The notes below the pieces were generated by a model, which saw nothing but the letters and a program-made list of their open reading frames with translations, had not been told where the DNA came from and did no database searches. This document shows positions 47,025 through 54,856 of a DNA stretch of 57,266 bases, piece by piece. This stretch comes from Rhizorhapis sp. SPR117 (GTDB lineage: Bacteria > Pseudomonadota > Alphaproteobacteria > Sphingomonadales > Sphingomonadaceae), in NCBI RefSeq assembly GCF_021742065.1, contig NZ_JAKKIE010000025.1:1-57266 (forward strand), given 5' to 3'. Position numbers and translations under genes: made by a program. The first letter of the stretch is position 1. Each line of letters opens with the position of its first letter.

Positions 47025-47915
47025 TCACAGGCTTTGCAACAGTTTTGCGACAACCGGGTCATCGCGCCAGGGCGGCCTTATGGCCCGGCGGACTTCTATA
47101 TCGGGTAAAGCTCCACTGAATGCGATGCGCTTCATACCGCCAAGGTTGAGTAGATCGCCCGCGGACGATTCAAACATGCAGAGAAAGCCCAGCCCGTTGC
47201 GCACGCCGGTCAGGATCTCACCATAATTGTCGGTTTCAAGAGCTATGGCGCAGCGGCTCAGCCCAGCCTGTTCCATCGCTTCATCGATCAACAGACCTTG
47301 AGGATTGGTCGCGCCAAGCCGGATGACCGGAAAATTCAGCAGGTCGTCGACAGATACCTGCTCCTGCTGTGCCAATATATGATCCCGCGATACGAAAAGG
47401 GCGAGCGGTTCATGCCACATCAGCGTTGATTCCAGTTGGGGTGAAGCCTCCAGAGCGTAGAAAAAGCCGATATCGACAGTGCCTTCCCGCATTTTTTGAG
47501 CGAGGGGCGCTGCCGTAAAAGTGTCGAGGTCCAGTTCGATGCCGATGTTCGGATGATCCTCTTCAAACTGGGCAAGGGTTTCTTGAAAATAGCGCAAAAC
47601 AGCACTGTGTGCGGCGATGACCAGCTTGCTGTCCGATGTATCCGCCTCTGCGCCCGTCATGTCCTGCATCAGTCCGGCCATGGCTGAAAGCACCTGCGAT
47701 GCGTGACGAAAGGCGCGTTCGCCTGCTGGGGTCAGAGTGGATGGGCCACCAGAAACACGCTTAAACAATGCATGGCCCAACCGTTCTTCCAGTTGCCTGA
47801 TATGGTCGCTGATGGCCACTTGCGACACGCCGACCTGACGGGCGCAGCTTCGAAAGCTGCCATGCTGGACAACCTGAACAAAGATTTCGAGCTGACGAAG
47901 GGTGATGTTGGCCAT
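47025..47915 (-). CDS. LysR-family transcriptional regulator
   Basis: A 296-residue regulator: N-terminal winged helix-turn-helix (ITLRQLEIFVQVVQHGSFRSCARQVGVSQVAISDHI) in which recognition-helix residues follow SQVAIS, a linker helix and a two-lobe effector domain (about 92-296) with LVIAAHSAVL and the substrate-pocket segment ETDNYGEILTGVRNGLG. I start at 47915 (MANITLRQ). Two inverted repeats lie upstream within 91 bp. The target is not evident; the divergent rule of LysR genes is not met here because the GNAT gene upstream is on the same strand. Confidence 0.9.
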   Translation of the reverse strand: MANITLRQLEIFVQVVQHGSFRSCARQVGVSQVAISDHIRQLEERLGHALFKRVSGGPSTLTPAGERAFRHASQVLSAMAGLMQDMTGAEADTSDSKLVIAAHSAVLRYFQETLAQFEEDHPNIGIELDLDTFTAAPLAQKMREGTVDIGFFYALEASPQLESTLMWHEPLALFVSRDHILAQQEQVSVDDLLNFPVIRLGATNPQGLLIDEAMEQAGLSRCAIALETDNYGEILTGVRNGLGFLCMFESSAGDLLNLGGMKRIAFSGALPDIEVRRAIRPPWRDDPVVAKLLQSL

Positions 47916-47941
47916 TTGTCGGTGATAAGGGAAAGCTTGCC

Positions 47942-47967
47942 CGGTGTTAAGCCTAAACTTAACACCG
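47942..47967. promoter_or_regulatory. Perfect 10-bp inverted repeat upstream of the LysR gene
   Basis: CGGTGTTAAG (47942-47951) and CTTAACACCG (47958-47967) flank a 6-bp spacer, 27 bp before the LysR start. The size and symmetry fit an operator for autoregulation; the embedded T-N11-A element would suit LysR binding. It could also form an RNA hairpin in the leader. Confidence 0.5.
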
Positions 47968-47990
47968 TTTGCCACGTTTTTCAGGTGGGA

Positions 47991-48006
47991 ATAAGTAAAT
48001 ACTTAT
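47991..48006. promoter_or_regulatory. AT-rich palindrome upstream of the LysR gene
   Basis: ATAAGTA and TACTTAT flank two bases, giving a 16-bp palindrome just after the stop of the GNAT gene. It may be a second regulator site or part of the LysR promoter. Confidence 0.4.
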
Positions 48007-48013
48007 CGCCGCA

Positions 48014-48538
48014 TCATGCTACGCGAGACAAGCCTGTACGCGGACCAAGCGTGCCTGTTGGCGGCAGCGGACTGCCATCAACGGACTGAGCTAGCAGCCG
48101 GTGCGGCTCGACTGGACCGGGGGCTTTCCAGCCGCCTGTTTCTGCCGCTGAAAAACCGAAAAAGCGGCCATAATATTCCGGATCGCCAATCATCATCAAC
48201 GGATCACTCTGCTGTTGGCGCGCTTCAGCCATTAATCTTTGCATCAAAAGCTTGCCGATGCCGCTCTGCTGAAGCGCAGGCAATACCGCTACGGGGCCGA
48301 CCATGACGAGCGGACATTCCTTGCCGCTGTGATCGCGCAACGCGACGGGCCAGCTTTGCAGCAGGCCGGATAATGTACCGTCAGTGTCGAGTGCGGCAAA
48401 GCTCAGATGGCGCAGGGGTTCCATGCCACGGCGGATCGCATAGGCCGTCCGTTTGAATCGGTCAGGGCCAAAAGCCGCGTCGAGCAAGGCCTCAATGGCG
48501 CTGTCACTTTGGGTGGCGAGGGCTATTATGTGCGTCAA
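48014..48538 (-). CDS. GNAT-family N-acetyltransferase
   Basis: A 174-residue acetyltransferase with the acetyl-CoA loop in VGPVAVLPALQQSGIGKLLM (motif A, about residues 79-98) and the later DPEYYGRFFGFS segment typical of the YhbS-like group. It starts with TTG at 48538, without a closer ATG. Divergent from folB. Substrate unknown; such proteins acetylate small amines or protein N-termini. Confidence 0.85.
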   Translation of the reverse strand: MTHIIALATQSDSAIEALLDAAFGPDRFKRTAYAIRRGMEPLRHLSFAALDTDGTLSGLLQSWPVALRDHSGKECPLVMVGPVAVLPALQQSGIGKLLMQRLMAEARQQQSDPLMMIGDPEYYGRFFGFSAAETGGWKAPGPVEPHRLLAQSVDGSPLPPTGTLGPRTGLSRVA

Positions 48539-48571
48539 TTCTTGCAGTTCCAGTATTTCGCGTGCATCAGC

Positions 48572-48591
48572 GCCGCGAGGGCGCGGCTTTT
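48572..48591 (+). promoter_or_regulatory. Terminator-like hairpin in the folB leader
   Basis: GCCGCG, AGGG, CGCGGC and TTTT follow in order 47 bp upstream of the folB start. It has the form of an intrinsic terminator on the plus strand, but no plus-strand gene ends before it, so attenuation of folB transcription is a possibility. Confidence 0.35.
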
Positions 48592-48637
48592 AGCGCCTTT
48601 GGCACAAATGAAAAGCGGTAATTCCATTGGAAGGACG

Positions 48638-49027
48638 ATGGGCGGCATGAATGAGCATAGAGACTATCTGGTCCTTGAAGTGAGCGATCTTGACGTCGAT
48701 GTGCTGACCGGCATTTACTCGGAGGAGACCCATCTGCCGCAACCGTTGCGCATCAGCGTGCGTGCAACATTGGAAATGGCGGCGCATTACACGCCCGATA
48801 CGCTGCTCAGCCAATCCAAAAACTATATGGACCTGAAGCACGCGGCATCCACCGCCTTGCCGCGCGACCGGCATTTCACCCTGATCGAGGCAGTCGCAGA
48901 TCATATCATTGAGACGGTGCTCCTTCAGGATCGCAAGGTCCGGCATGTCGAAGTAAAAATCGTGAAGCTGGCCCTGTCGGAGCGCGGAGAATCGATTGGC
49001 ATCACTATGGGGCGCGCGCGCAAATGA
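48638..49027 (+). CDS. folB: Dihydroneopterin aldolase
   Basis: Folate-pathway aldolase/epimerase of about 129 residues, tunnelling-fold. YLVLEVSDLDVDVLTGIYSEE and the long SQSKNYMDLKHAA segment fit FolB; LIEAVADHIIETVL precedes the last strand. Start ATG 48638 follows GGAAGG at short spacing; ATG 48647 is the alternative. The stop overlaps the next gene (ATGA). Active-site Glu and Lys are plausible in GIYSEE and VEVKIVK. Confidence 0.85.
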   Translation: MGGMNEHRDYLVLEVSDLDVDVLTGIYSEETHLPQPLRISVRATLEMAAHYTPDTLLSQSKNYMDLKHAASTALPRDRHFTLIEAVADHIIETVLLQDRKVRHVEVKIVKLALSERGESIGITMGRARK

Positions 49028-49428
49028 AACAGGCGTGGCTGAGCGATGCCCAACTGCCGTTGGCACGTGAAGTCGCGCGAGGGTTGAAGGCGATGGGCTG
49101 GACTGTCGGGGATAAGGTCAATGCCGATATACGGGTAGAATTTTTGCGCGCCGGTGCGCTGCCGCCTGCCGATTTTCAGGCCGGGGATGGCGAAGGTTCG
49201 GTTGTTCTGGTGGCGCCTGCGACGACGCACCTCTATTTGTCCGAACTTTCGCTCCAGGTGCAAGGACTTGCCGTGGCGCAGGCGCCTGCGCGCAGGATAA
49301 ATGCCATTGTGGTGGAATCGGCGCAGACAGACAGGCTGGCGCTTGCGATAGACTGGTTCGCCGGGGCGGCAATGGTGACGGGACAGATCATTCTGTTGAG
49401 CGACAAACCTGCTCCGGCCCTATTATAA
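49024..49428 (+). CDS. Hypothetical protein coupled to folB, possibly a degenerate SDR
   Basis: A 134-residue protein translated with folB by a four-base overlap. It has no signal peptide or membrane helix. The last part, AIDWFAGAAMVTGQIILLSDKP, resembles the end of short-chain dehydrogenases (VTGQ-hydrophobic-VDGG). The N-terminal region contains a beta-alpha-like start but no GxxxGxG nucleotide loop and no YxxxK. In some alphaproteobacteria an SDR enzyme accompanies folB, so this may be a shortened or repurposed relative. Function unknown. Confidence 0.6.
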   Translation: MKQAWLSDAQLPLAREVARGLKAMGWTVGDKVNADIRVEFLRAGALPPADFQAGDGEGSVVLVAPATTHLYLSELSLQVQGLAVAQAPARRINAIVVESAQTDRLALAIDWFAGAAMVTGQIILLSDKPAPALL

Positions 49429-49437
49429 CAATCCGAT

Positions 49438-50373
49438 TTATAGCAATCCGATCTCATGCAGGCGCTGCATCAGATAAGCGTCGGCGGTGATCGGTTCGGG
49501 GTAGCGGTCAGGATGCACGGCGTCCACGCAGCTCGTGAGCGTTTCAATTACAAAGTCAGGGCGCAGGTGCAGGAAGAAAGGCATGGAATAGCGCGAATGG
49601 GCACGCCGTTCTGGCGGTGGATTGCAGACACGATGGGTGGTTGAGGGCAGGCGGTGGTTGGTCAGACGCTGTAACATATCACCGACATTGACGACCAGAG
49701 CGCCCTCAGGCGGATTGACGGGCAGCCAGTTGCCATCGCGGTCGAGCAACTCCAGCCCCGCTTCCTCCGCGCCCAAAAGCAGTGTGATAAGGTTGATATC
49801 TTCATGCGCGCCAGCCCGTATGCCCGATGCGTCAGACGATACCGGCGGATAGTGGAGAAGGCGCAAAATGCTGTTGCCATCACGGACAGGATCATCGAAC
49901 CAGTTGGCCGCAAGCCCCAGATAGATGGCTATGGCCGACAGGATCTGACTACCGACACGGTCGAAGTCCGCAAACAGATCCTGGAACAGCGGCTTGAAGC
50001 CGGTAATTTCCGATGGCCAGATATTGGCGGGCATCGCTGTGGAAAACAGGTGGCCATTGGGTAGATCACGGCCAACGTGCCAAAATTCCTTAAGGTCGTT
50101 GTCGGTCGCATCCTTGGCAATTTCGGCGCCAAAGGCAGTATAGCCGCGCTGCCCTCCGCCGCCTTCGATCCGATAGGTCCGTTTGGTTGTCTCAGGCAGC
50201 GCAAAAAAAGATTTGGCGAGCGTCCAGCCCTTTTGGACCAAGGCAGGGTCGAGGCCGTGAGCGCTTACCATGGCAAAACCAAATCGTTCGAAAGATTCGC
50301 CGATGGCGCGGGCAAAAGCGGGGGTAGCGCCTTCGTCCATCGAAAGAACCGGCACCTGGTCGATAATGGCCAT
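49438..50373 (-). CDS. Isopenicillin N synthase-like Fe(II)/2-oxoglutarate oxygenase
   Basis: A 311-residue non-haem iron oxygenase. The iron ligands are H190, D192 (AHEDINLI) and H247 (STTHRV), with R261 and S263 in HSRYSMPFF as the 2-oxoglutarate contacts; the DIOX_N domain occupies about 5-115. AAAGGA precedes ATG 50373 (MAIIDQVP). Bacterial members act on diverse small molecules, and I cannot assign a substrate. Divergent from the EVE-domain gene over 81 bp. Confidence 0.9.
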   Translation of the reverse strand: MAIIDQVPVLSMDEGATPAFARAIGESFERFGFAMVSAHGLDPALVQKGWTLAKSFFALPETTKRTYRIEGGGGQRGYTAFGAEIAKDATDNDLKEFWHVGRDLPNGHLFSTAMPANIWPSEITGFKPLFQDLFADFDRVGSQILSAIAIYLGLAANWFDDPVRDGNSILRLLHYPPVSSDASGIRAGAHEDINLITLLLGAEEAGLELLDRDGNWLPVNPPEGALVVNVGDMLQRLTNHRLPSTTHRVCNPPPERRAHSRYSMPFFLHLRPDFVIETLTSCVDAVHPDRYPEPITADAYLMQRLHEIGLL

Positions 50374-50454
50374 GTATTTTCCTTTGTACCGGGATATGTT
50401 TATCGCGTCGGCGCGCACCTGTCATGCGCCGTCACCGGAAAGGAGCGAACGAGG

Positions 50455-50880
50455 ATGAGCAAGCGGCAATATTGGCTGATGAAATCGGAACCGGATTGTT
50501 TTTCCTGGGATGATCTGGTGGCAAAGGGGAAGGCGGAATGGGATGGTGTGCGCAATGCGCAGGCGTCAAACAACATGAAAGCGATGAAAAACGGCGATCT
50601 GGCGCTCTTCTATCATAGCCAGACAGGTCTGGAAGCGGTTGGCATCATGGAAGTCGTTGAAGAAGCCAAGCCCGACAGCACCGATGACAGTGGGCGCTGG
50701 GTCGCTGTGCATGTTGCGCCGAAACGCAAATTGCCGCGTGGTGTGACATTGAAGGAAATGAAGGCTGATCCGGCGCTTGCGGATATGAAGATGCTGCGTC
50801 AATCGCGGTTGTCCGTGGCGCAGCTTACGCAAGCGGAATTCGACCATATCCTTGCGATGGCGGACAGCCGCGCGAATTGA
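50455..50880 (+). CDS. EVE-domain protein
   Basis: A 141-residue protein consisting of one EVE domain (PUA-like fold that binds modified bases in RNA or DNA). Typical motifs: YWLMKSEPDCFSWDDL at the N-terminus, WDGVRNAQASNNMKAMKNGDLALFYHS, and LRQSRLSVAQLTQAEFDHIL at the end. It resembles the human thymocyte protein THYN1 type. The start at 50455 follows a purine-rich GAGCGAACGAGG. No restriction or modification gene is adjacent. Convergent with the sigma-54 activator. Confidence 0.93.
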   Translation: MSKRQYWLMKSEPDCFSWDDLVAKGKAEWDGVRNAQASNNMKAMKNGDLALFYHSQTGLEAVGIMEVVEEAKPDSTDDSGRWVAVHVAPKRKLPRGVTLKEMKADPALADMKMLRQSRLSVAQLTQAEFDHILAMADSRAN

Positions 50881-50892
50881 CCGGATGTAATG

Positions 50893-51981
50893 TCAGGCGT
50901 TGAGGCGCGCTTCGTCCTTCTGTATGTCCAGCCGCCTCATTTTCTCAATGAACGTCGTGCGTTGCATGGAAAGCAGACGAGCGGCGTCGGCGATCACACC
51001 TTCGGCTTTGGTCAGCGCGGCGGCGATATATCGGCGTTCGATTTCAGCAAGATGCTGTTTCAGATCTATGGCAGTATCGCCATCGGCCCAGTTTTCGGCT
51101 GAAACAGCATGTCCGGCTAAACTGTTTTTGTTCACGTCGTTGCGGACAGGATCGGCGCCGGTTTCGGTCGTCGGGGCATTGCTGTAGCGCCGCCGAAACA
51201 GCGTATCGACCTGATCGGAATTGATCTGCATGTTGGGAAACAGGATAATGGCGCGTTCGACAACGTTGCGCAGTTCCCGCACATTGCCCCGCCATTCATG
51301 CGTGATAAGACGTTCCATGGCGGCGGAAGTGAAGCCCAGTACGGTTTCAGGCGTCGACATTTTTTTCAGGAAATATTGTATCAGTGCGGGGACATCCTCG
51401 GGCCGTTCGCTCAGAGCTGGCAACTGGATGGGAAAGACCGCGAGTCTGTAATAAAGATCTTCACGAAATTGGCGCGTGTCGATACGCTCTTCCAGATTTT
51501 GATGTGTCGCCGAAATGATCCGCGTGTCGATATCGATGGCACCGTTGCCGCCAACCCGTTCAATTTGTCGAGCCTCAAGCACGCGAAGCAGCTTGACTTG
51601 CATGTCGGCGGGCATGTCACCGATTTCATCAAGAAACAATGTCCCCGAATGGGCATCCTCGAAGCGGCCTCGTCGTTGGGCGATGGCTCCGGTGAAACTG
51701 CCCTTTTCATGACCGAACAGCTCTGATTCCAGCAAGTCCCTGGGAATGGCGCCACAATTGACCGCGACAAAACGGTTCCTTGCCCTCTGGCTTTCACCAT
51801 GAATGGCAGTTGCGACAATCTCCTTACCGCTTCCCGATGGTCCCGTAATCATGACCGAAGCGTCCGATTTTGCGACTTGCCGGATCAGATCCCTGACCTT
51901 GCATATGGCTGCGCTGTCCCCGATGACGATGTGTTCCAGTGGCTCCCCCGCCACAGCTTCTGGCTTCCACGAAATAGTCAT
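50893..51981 (-). CDS. Sigma-54-dependent transcriptional activator without receiver domain
   Basis: A 362-residue AAA+ enhancer-binding protein. Walker A GPSGSGKE lies at about 47-54, Walker B GTLFLDEIGD near 113-122, and the sigma-54-contacting loop at about 94-99 reads GSFTGA, a serine replacing the usual alanine of GAFTGA. The C-terminal Fis-type helix-turn-helix is AEGVIADAARLLSMQRTTFIEKM. The N-terminus has only about 25 residues before the AAA+ domain, so no receiver or sensor domain is present. I start at ATG 51981 (MTISW); GTG 52002 is possible. Target genes are unknown; a motility or chemotaxis role is suggested only by the neighbouring chemoreceptor. Confidence 0.88.
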   Translation of the reverse strand: MTISWKPEAVAGEPLEHIVIGDSAAICKVRDLIRQVAKSDASVMITGPSGSGKEIVATAIHGESQRARNRFVAVNCGAIPRDLLESELFGHEKGSFTGAIAQRRGRFEDAHSGTLFLDEIGDMPADMQVKLLRVLEARQIERVGGNGAIDIDTRIISATHQNLEERIDTRQFREDLYYRLAVFPIQLPALSERPEDVPALIQYFLKKMSTPETVLGFTSAAMERLITHEWRGNVRELRNVVERAIILFPNMQINSDQVDTLFRRRYSNAPTTETGADPVRNDVNKNSLAGHAVSAENWADGDTAIDLKQHLAEIERRYIAAALTKAEGVIADAARLLSMQRTTFIEKMRRLDIQKDEARLNA

Positions 51982-52002
51982 TAATGCTGGACCGACCCCC
52001 AC

Positions 52003-52346
52003 TGCAACGCTCTATCCACCACTATATACCGTTAGTCATGCTGGTTTTGGCTTCCCCACCAAATCCTAAATCTCTTTTCACCTACTAAATTGCAACAAGT
52101 TTTTTATGGTTTGTTGATGGTAAGTGCGTGTGAAATTAGGTGTTTTTTGGTTCGCAACCGAAATATCCGGCCAATGAGAAGCGGTTAAGACACCGTGACC
52201 TGTATATCCTTGGTTTGAACTTTCAGCGATTTCAGCGAGGCGGTGCATCTGGCTTCCGATGTATGACGTCCGCGCGATTTTTCCATTTAACTTTATCAGC
52301 TTGGGTCCGTTTTGTGCGTGGAAGGCCATGACAAAGGGAATTCGAG
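52003..52346. other. Intergenic region between divergent activator and chemoreceptor
   Basis: About 345 bp, AT-richer than its surroundings, holding no gene that I can support. A small GGTT-CGC-AACC repeat occurs near 52149-52159. I searched by eye for a sigma-54 site (TGGCAC-N5-TTGC form) before the chemoreceptor and did not find one. Confidence 0.5.
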
Positions 52347-54179
52347 ATGAGGAAAAATCTAAGCATCTCAGCAAAAATGATGATGGCGTTTGCCGGCTTG
52401 TTGGCAATGATCGCCGGAATCGGGACTTTTGCTGTGGTAAAAATTGCGCAAGTCAATGATCTGTCGGCACAGATGCGCACGAACTGGTTACCGGCGACGC
52501 AGTTGATTGGTGATCTTCACGCCTACACGTCGCAATATCGCATTGCCCAAAGCGGTCACGTCATGGCGACCGATACAAGCGGCAAGCGCAAGGCGGAAAT
52601 CCAGCTGAAAAACGCCCGGACGGCCATCACCGGCCTGCTGACGGATTACAAGCCACATGTGTTCACGCCTGAACAAACGGCGCTTTATGACAATCTCCGC
52701 ACCAGTTGGGCCGAATATGGCAAGCTGACCGATCAAATGATCGCGTTGTCCAACGCGGGTGACACAGCGGGTGCGACAGACCTTTTCAAGGGTGAATCCC
52801 TCGACATGTTCTATCTGGTCGAGGACGACATTCTCCAGCTCATCGATCTTAACGTGAAGGGCGGCAATGCCAATTCCTCTGCGAGCGATGCTATTTTCAA
52901 GAAATCCCGCACGATGATCCTGGCGTCGCTGGGCGGCGCACTGGTGCTTTCCTTTCTGCTCAGCCTGTTGATGATGCGCGTGATTGCTCGACCGTTGAAG
53001 CGCATGAGCCAAGTCATTTCCCGTGTCGTGGAGGGCGACCTGCAGGTTGAGGTGCCCGGCATGGAGCGCCGGGACGAAATCGGCCAGCTTGCAAAAGCGC
53101 TGGACGGTTTCAAGGCGCTATTTGCGGCCGACAAGGAACGCGCGGCGGCTGAACATGAACGTGCCCGCCAGACCCAGATAACGATCGACGCCATCGGCGC
53201 GGGACTGGCCGCTCTGGCGCAGGGAGACCTGACACATGAGGTCGCTGACGATGCCGATGGGCCGCTTGCCAAGCTGCACGTCGATTTCAATGAAGCGGTC
53301 AGGCACCTGTTAGCTGCGCTTAGCGAGATCGTGGAAGGGTGCAGCACCATCCGCATCGGCACCAACGAAATCGCGCAGGCTTCTGACGACCTTTCACGCC
53401 GTACCGAAAGGCAGGCGGAATCGCTTGCCCGGACTTCAACCACGCTGGAACAGTTTACGGCATCTGTGAAATTGGCTGCGGACAATGCGCGGCAGACCAG
53501 CGAGCGCGTGGGCATTGCTCGTAAATCGGCTGAGGAGGTTGATGCGACGGCCAAGCGCGCGGTGGAAGCGATGCGGCATATCGAGGCATCGAGCAACGAA
53601 ATGAACGCCATCATTTCAACGATCGATGCGCTTGCTTTCCAGACCAACCTGCTGGCGCTCAATGCGGGCGTGGAGGCGGCGCGGGCCGGTGACGCGGGTG
53701 CAGGCTTTGGTGTTGTCGCGGCAGAAGTTCGCCTGCTGGCACAAGGATCGGCGGAAGCTGCGGCCAAAATCCGCGCACTGGTGGCGACATCGGGTGCGCA
53801 GGTTGCCGATGGAGTGGCATTGGTCGAAAATTCCGGCGAGGCGCTGAAACAGATCGTGGCCGAAGTCACGCATGTTTCAAGCCTGATGGAAGAAATCGCT
53901 ACGGCGGCTGAACAGCAAGCCAGTGGCCTGCATGAAATCAGTGCAACGGTCGCTTCCATGGATACGGTCACACAGCAGAACGCCGCGATGGTCGAGCAAA
54001 GCACAGCGGGTGCGCGCAATCTGTCCACCGAGACAGAGCGGCTTTTCGAACAGCTTTCTTTCTTCGAACTGGGTCAGAACGCCAGACACGAAAGGACAAG
54101 GGTATCCCGGGCGCCGGTGCCGATGCAGCATGGCAATCTCGCCCTTAAACATCGGGAGGATGAATGGGAGAACATGTGA
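52347..54179 (+). CDS. Methyl-accepting chemotaxis protein
   Basis: A 610-residue chemoreceptor. Membrane helices at about 10-31 and 188-211 bound a helical periplasmic ligand domain of four-helix type; HAMP follows (about 212-264) with a second HAMP-like segment, then the signalling domain whose hairpin tip AFQTNLLALNAGVEAARAG lies near 430-448. The protein ends in EWENM, which resembles but does not match the xWxxF tether for CheR/CheB. No che genes are in the window, so it works with a signalling cluster elsewhere. Confidence 0.93.
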   Translation: MRKNLSISAKMMMAFAGLLAMIAGIGTFAVVKIAQVNDLSAQMRTNWLPATQLIGDLHAYTSQYRIAQSGHVMATDTSGKRKAEIQLKNARTAITGLLTDYKPHVFTPEQTALYDNLRTSWAEYGKLTDQMIALSNAGDTAGATDLFKGESLDMFYLVEDDILQLIDLNVKGGNANSSASDAIFKKSRTMILASLGGALVLSFLLSLLMMRVIARPLKRMSQVISRVVEGDLQVEVPGMERRDEIGQLAKALDGFKALFAADKERAAAEHERARQTQITIDAIGAGLAALAQGDLTHEVADDADGPLAKLHVDFNEAVRHLLAALSEIVEGCSTIRIGTNEIAQASDDLSRRTERQAESLARTSTTLEQFTASVKLAADNARQTSERVGIARKSAEEVDATAKRAVEAMRHIEASSNEMNAIISTIDALAFQTNLLALNAGVEAARAGDAGAGFGVVAAEVRLLAQGSAEAAAKIRALVATSGAQVADGVALVENSGEALKQIVAEVTHVSSLMEEIATAAEQQASGLHEISATVASMDTVTQQNAAMVEQSTAGARNLSTETERLFEQLSFFELGQNARHERTRVSRAPVPMQHGNLALKHREDEWENM

Positions 54180-54280
54180 ACAAAGGCAAGGTTTTGTGAA
54201 AATAATACCCTATAAAACAGTGGATTACAGGAATTACCGCAGTGCAAGCGGGCATTATAAAGAGAAAGCCGAGGTATAAG

Positions 54281-54631
54281 ATGTCCAAAAGAATATTCGC
54301 AAATCTGATTGCTGTTTTTGCTGGTGCAATGATCGTTGCCGCGCCAGCCCATGCCCAGTCCGCCGACTGGCAGCGCAACATCGCCAGGATGATCGCTGCC
54401 AAACAGACCTATCCTCGTGCGGCCCAGATGCGCGGTGATGAAGGCACGGCGAAGGTCAAATTGACGGTGGCTGCTGACGGTTCGCTTGGTTCGGTGGAAC
54501 TGGTCGGGCCATCGGGTTCATCGGTTCTTGACCGCGAAGCATTGGCGCTACCCGCAAAGGTCGGCAAATTCCCGGCCCCTCCCGGCGGATCGACTTCGGT
54601 GGTTCTGCCATTTACCTGGAAGCTGATGTAA
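54281..54631 (+). CDS. Secreted TonB C-terminal-domain protein
   Basis: A 116-residue periplasmic protein: signal peptide ending at AHAQ (about residue 26) then a single TonB_C domain with YPRAAQMRGDEGTAKVKLTV and a GSVELVGPSGSSVLDREAL segment. GAGG precedes ATG 54281, favoured over 54242. Lacking the membrane anchor and proline-rich spacer of true TonB, it may be an adaptor or decoy for receptors; function unknown. It follows the chemoreceptor by about 100 bp and ends in a strong terminator. Confidence 0.85.
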   Translation: MSKRIFANLIAVFAGAMIVAAPAHAQSADWQRNIARMIAAKQTYPRAAQMRGDEGTAKVKLTVAADGSLGSVELVGPSGSSVLDREALALPAKVGKFPAPPGGSTSVVLPFTWKLM

Positions 54632-54658
54632 TCGACATTCCACATCGCTCAACAAGAG

Positions 54659-54687
54659 GCGCGCTCCTGCGGGAGTGCGCTTTTTTT
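54659..54687 (+). terminator. Rho-independent terminator after the TonB_C gene
   Basis: GCGCGCTCC, TGC, GGGAGTGCGC and seven T residues: a stem of nine pairs including one G-T wobble followed by a T-run. Confidence 0.85.
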
Positions 54688-54708
54688 GTCATTTTTCGAT
54701 GCTGTCAG

Positions 54709-54783
54709 TGGTGGGCGCGGCAGGGATTGAACCTGCGACCCCACCCGTGTGAAGGGTGTGCTCTACCACTGAGCTACGCGCCC
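54709..54783 (-). tRNA. tRNA-Val (anticodon CAC)
   Basis: Cloverleaf on the minus strand: acceptor GGGCGCG/CGCGCCC, D arm GCTC/GAGC, anticodon stem CACCC/GGGTG with loop TTCACAC (anticodon CAC, codon GUG), T arm with GGTTCAATCC, discriminator A and encoded CCA (54711-54709). A TTGACT hexamer at 54829-54834 (minus strand) may be the -35 element. Confidence 0.95.
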
Positions 54784-54856
54784 GCCTGTGGCGGAAGAGG
54801 TTGCTCCGTTGGCATCGGGCAAGACCGGAGTCAAGGCATATGGCGCACAGGGCAGG

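Noticed and set aside
52003..52346. Sigma-54 promoter for the chemoreceptor
   Set aside because: No GG-N10-GC element of the right form was found by eye in the divergent gap.
52811..54028. 405-aa minus-strand frame inside the chemoreceptor gene
   Set aside because: Ser/Ala-rich antisense artefact of a helical coding sequence.
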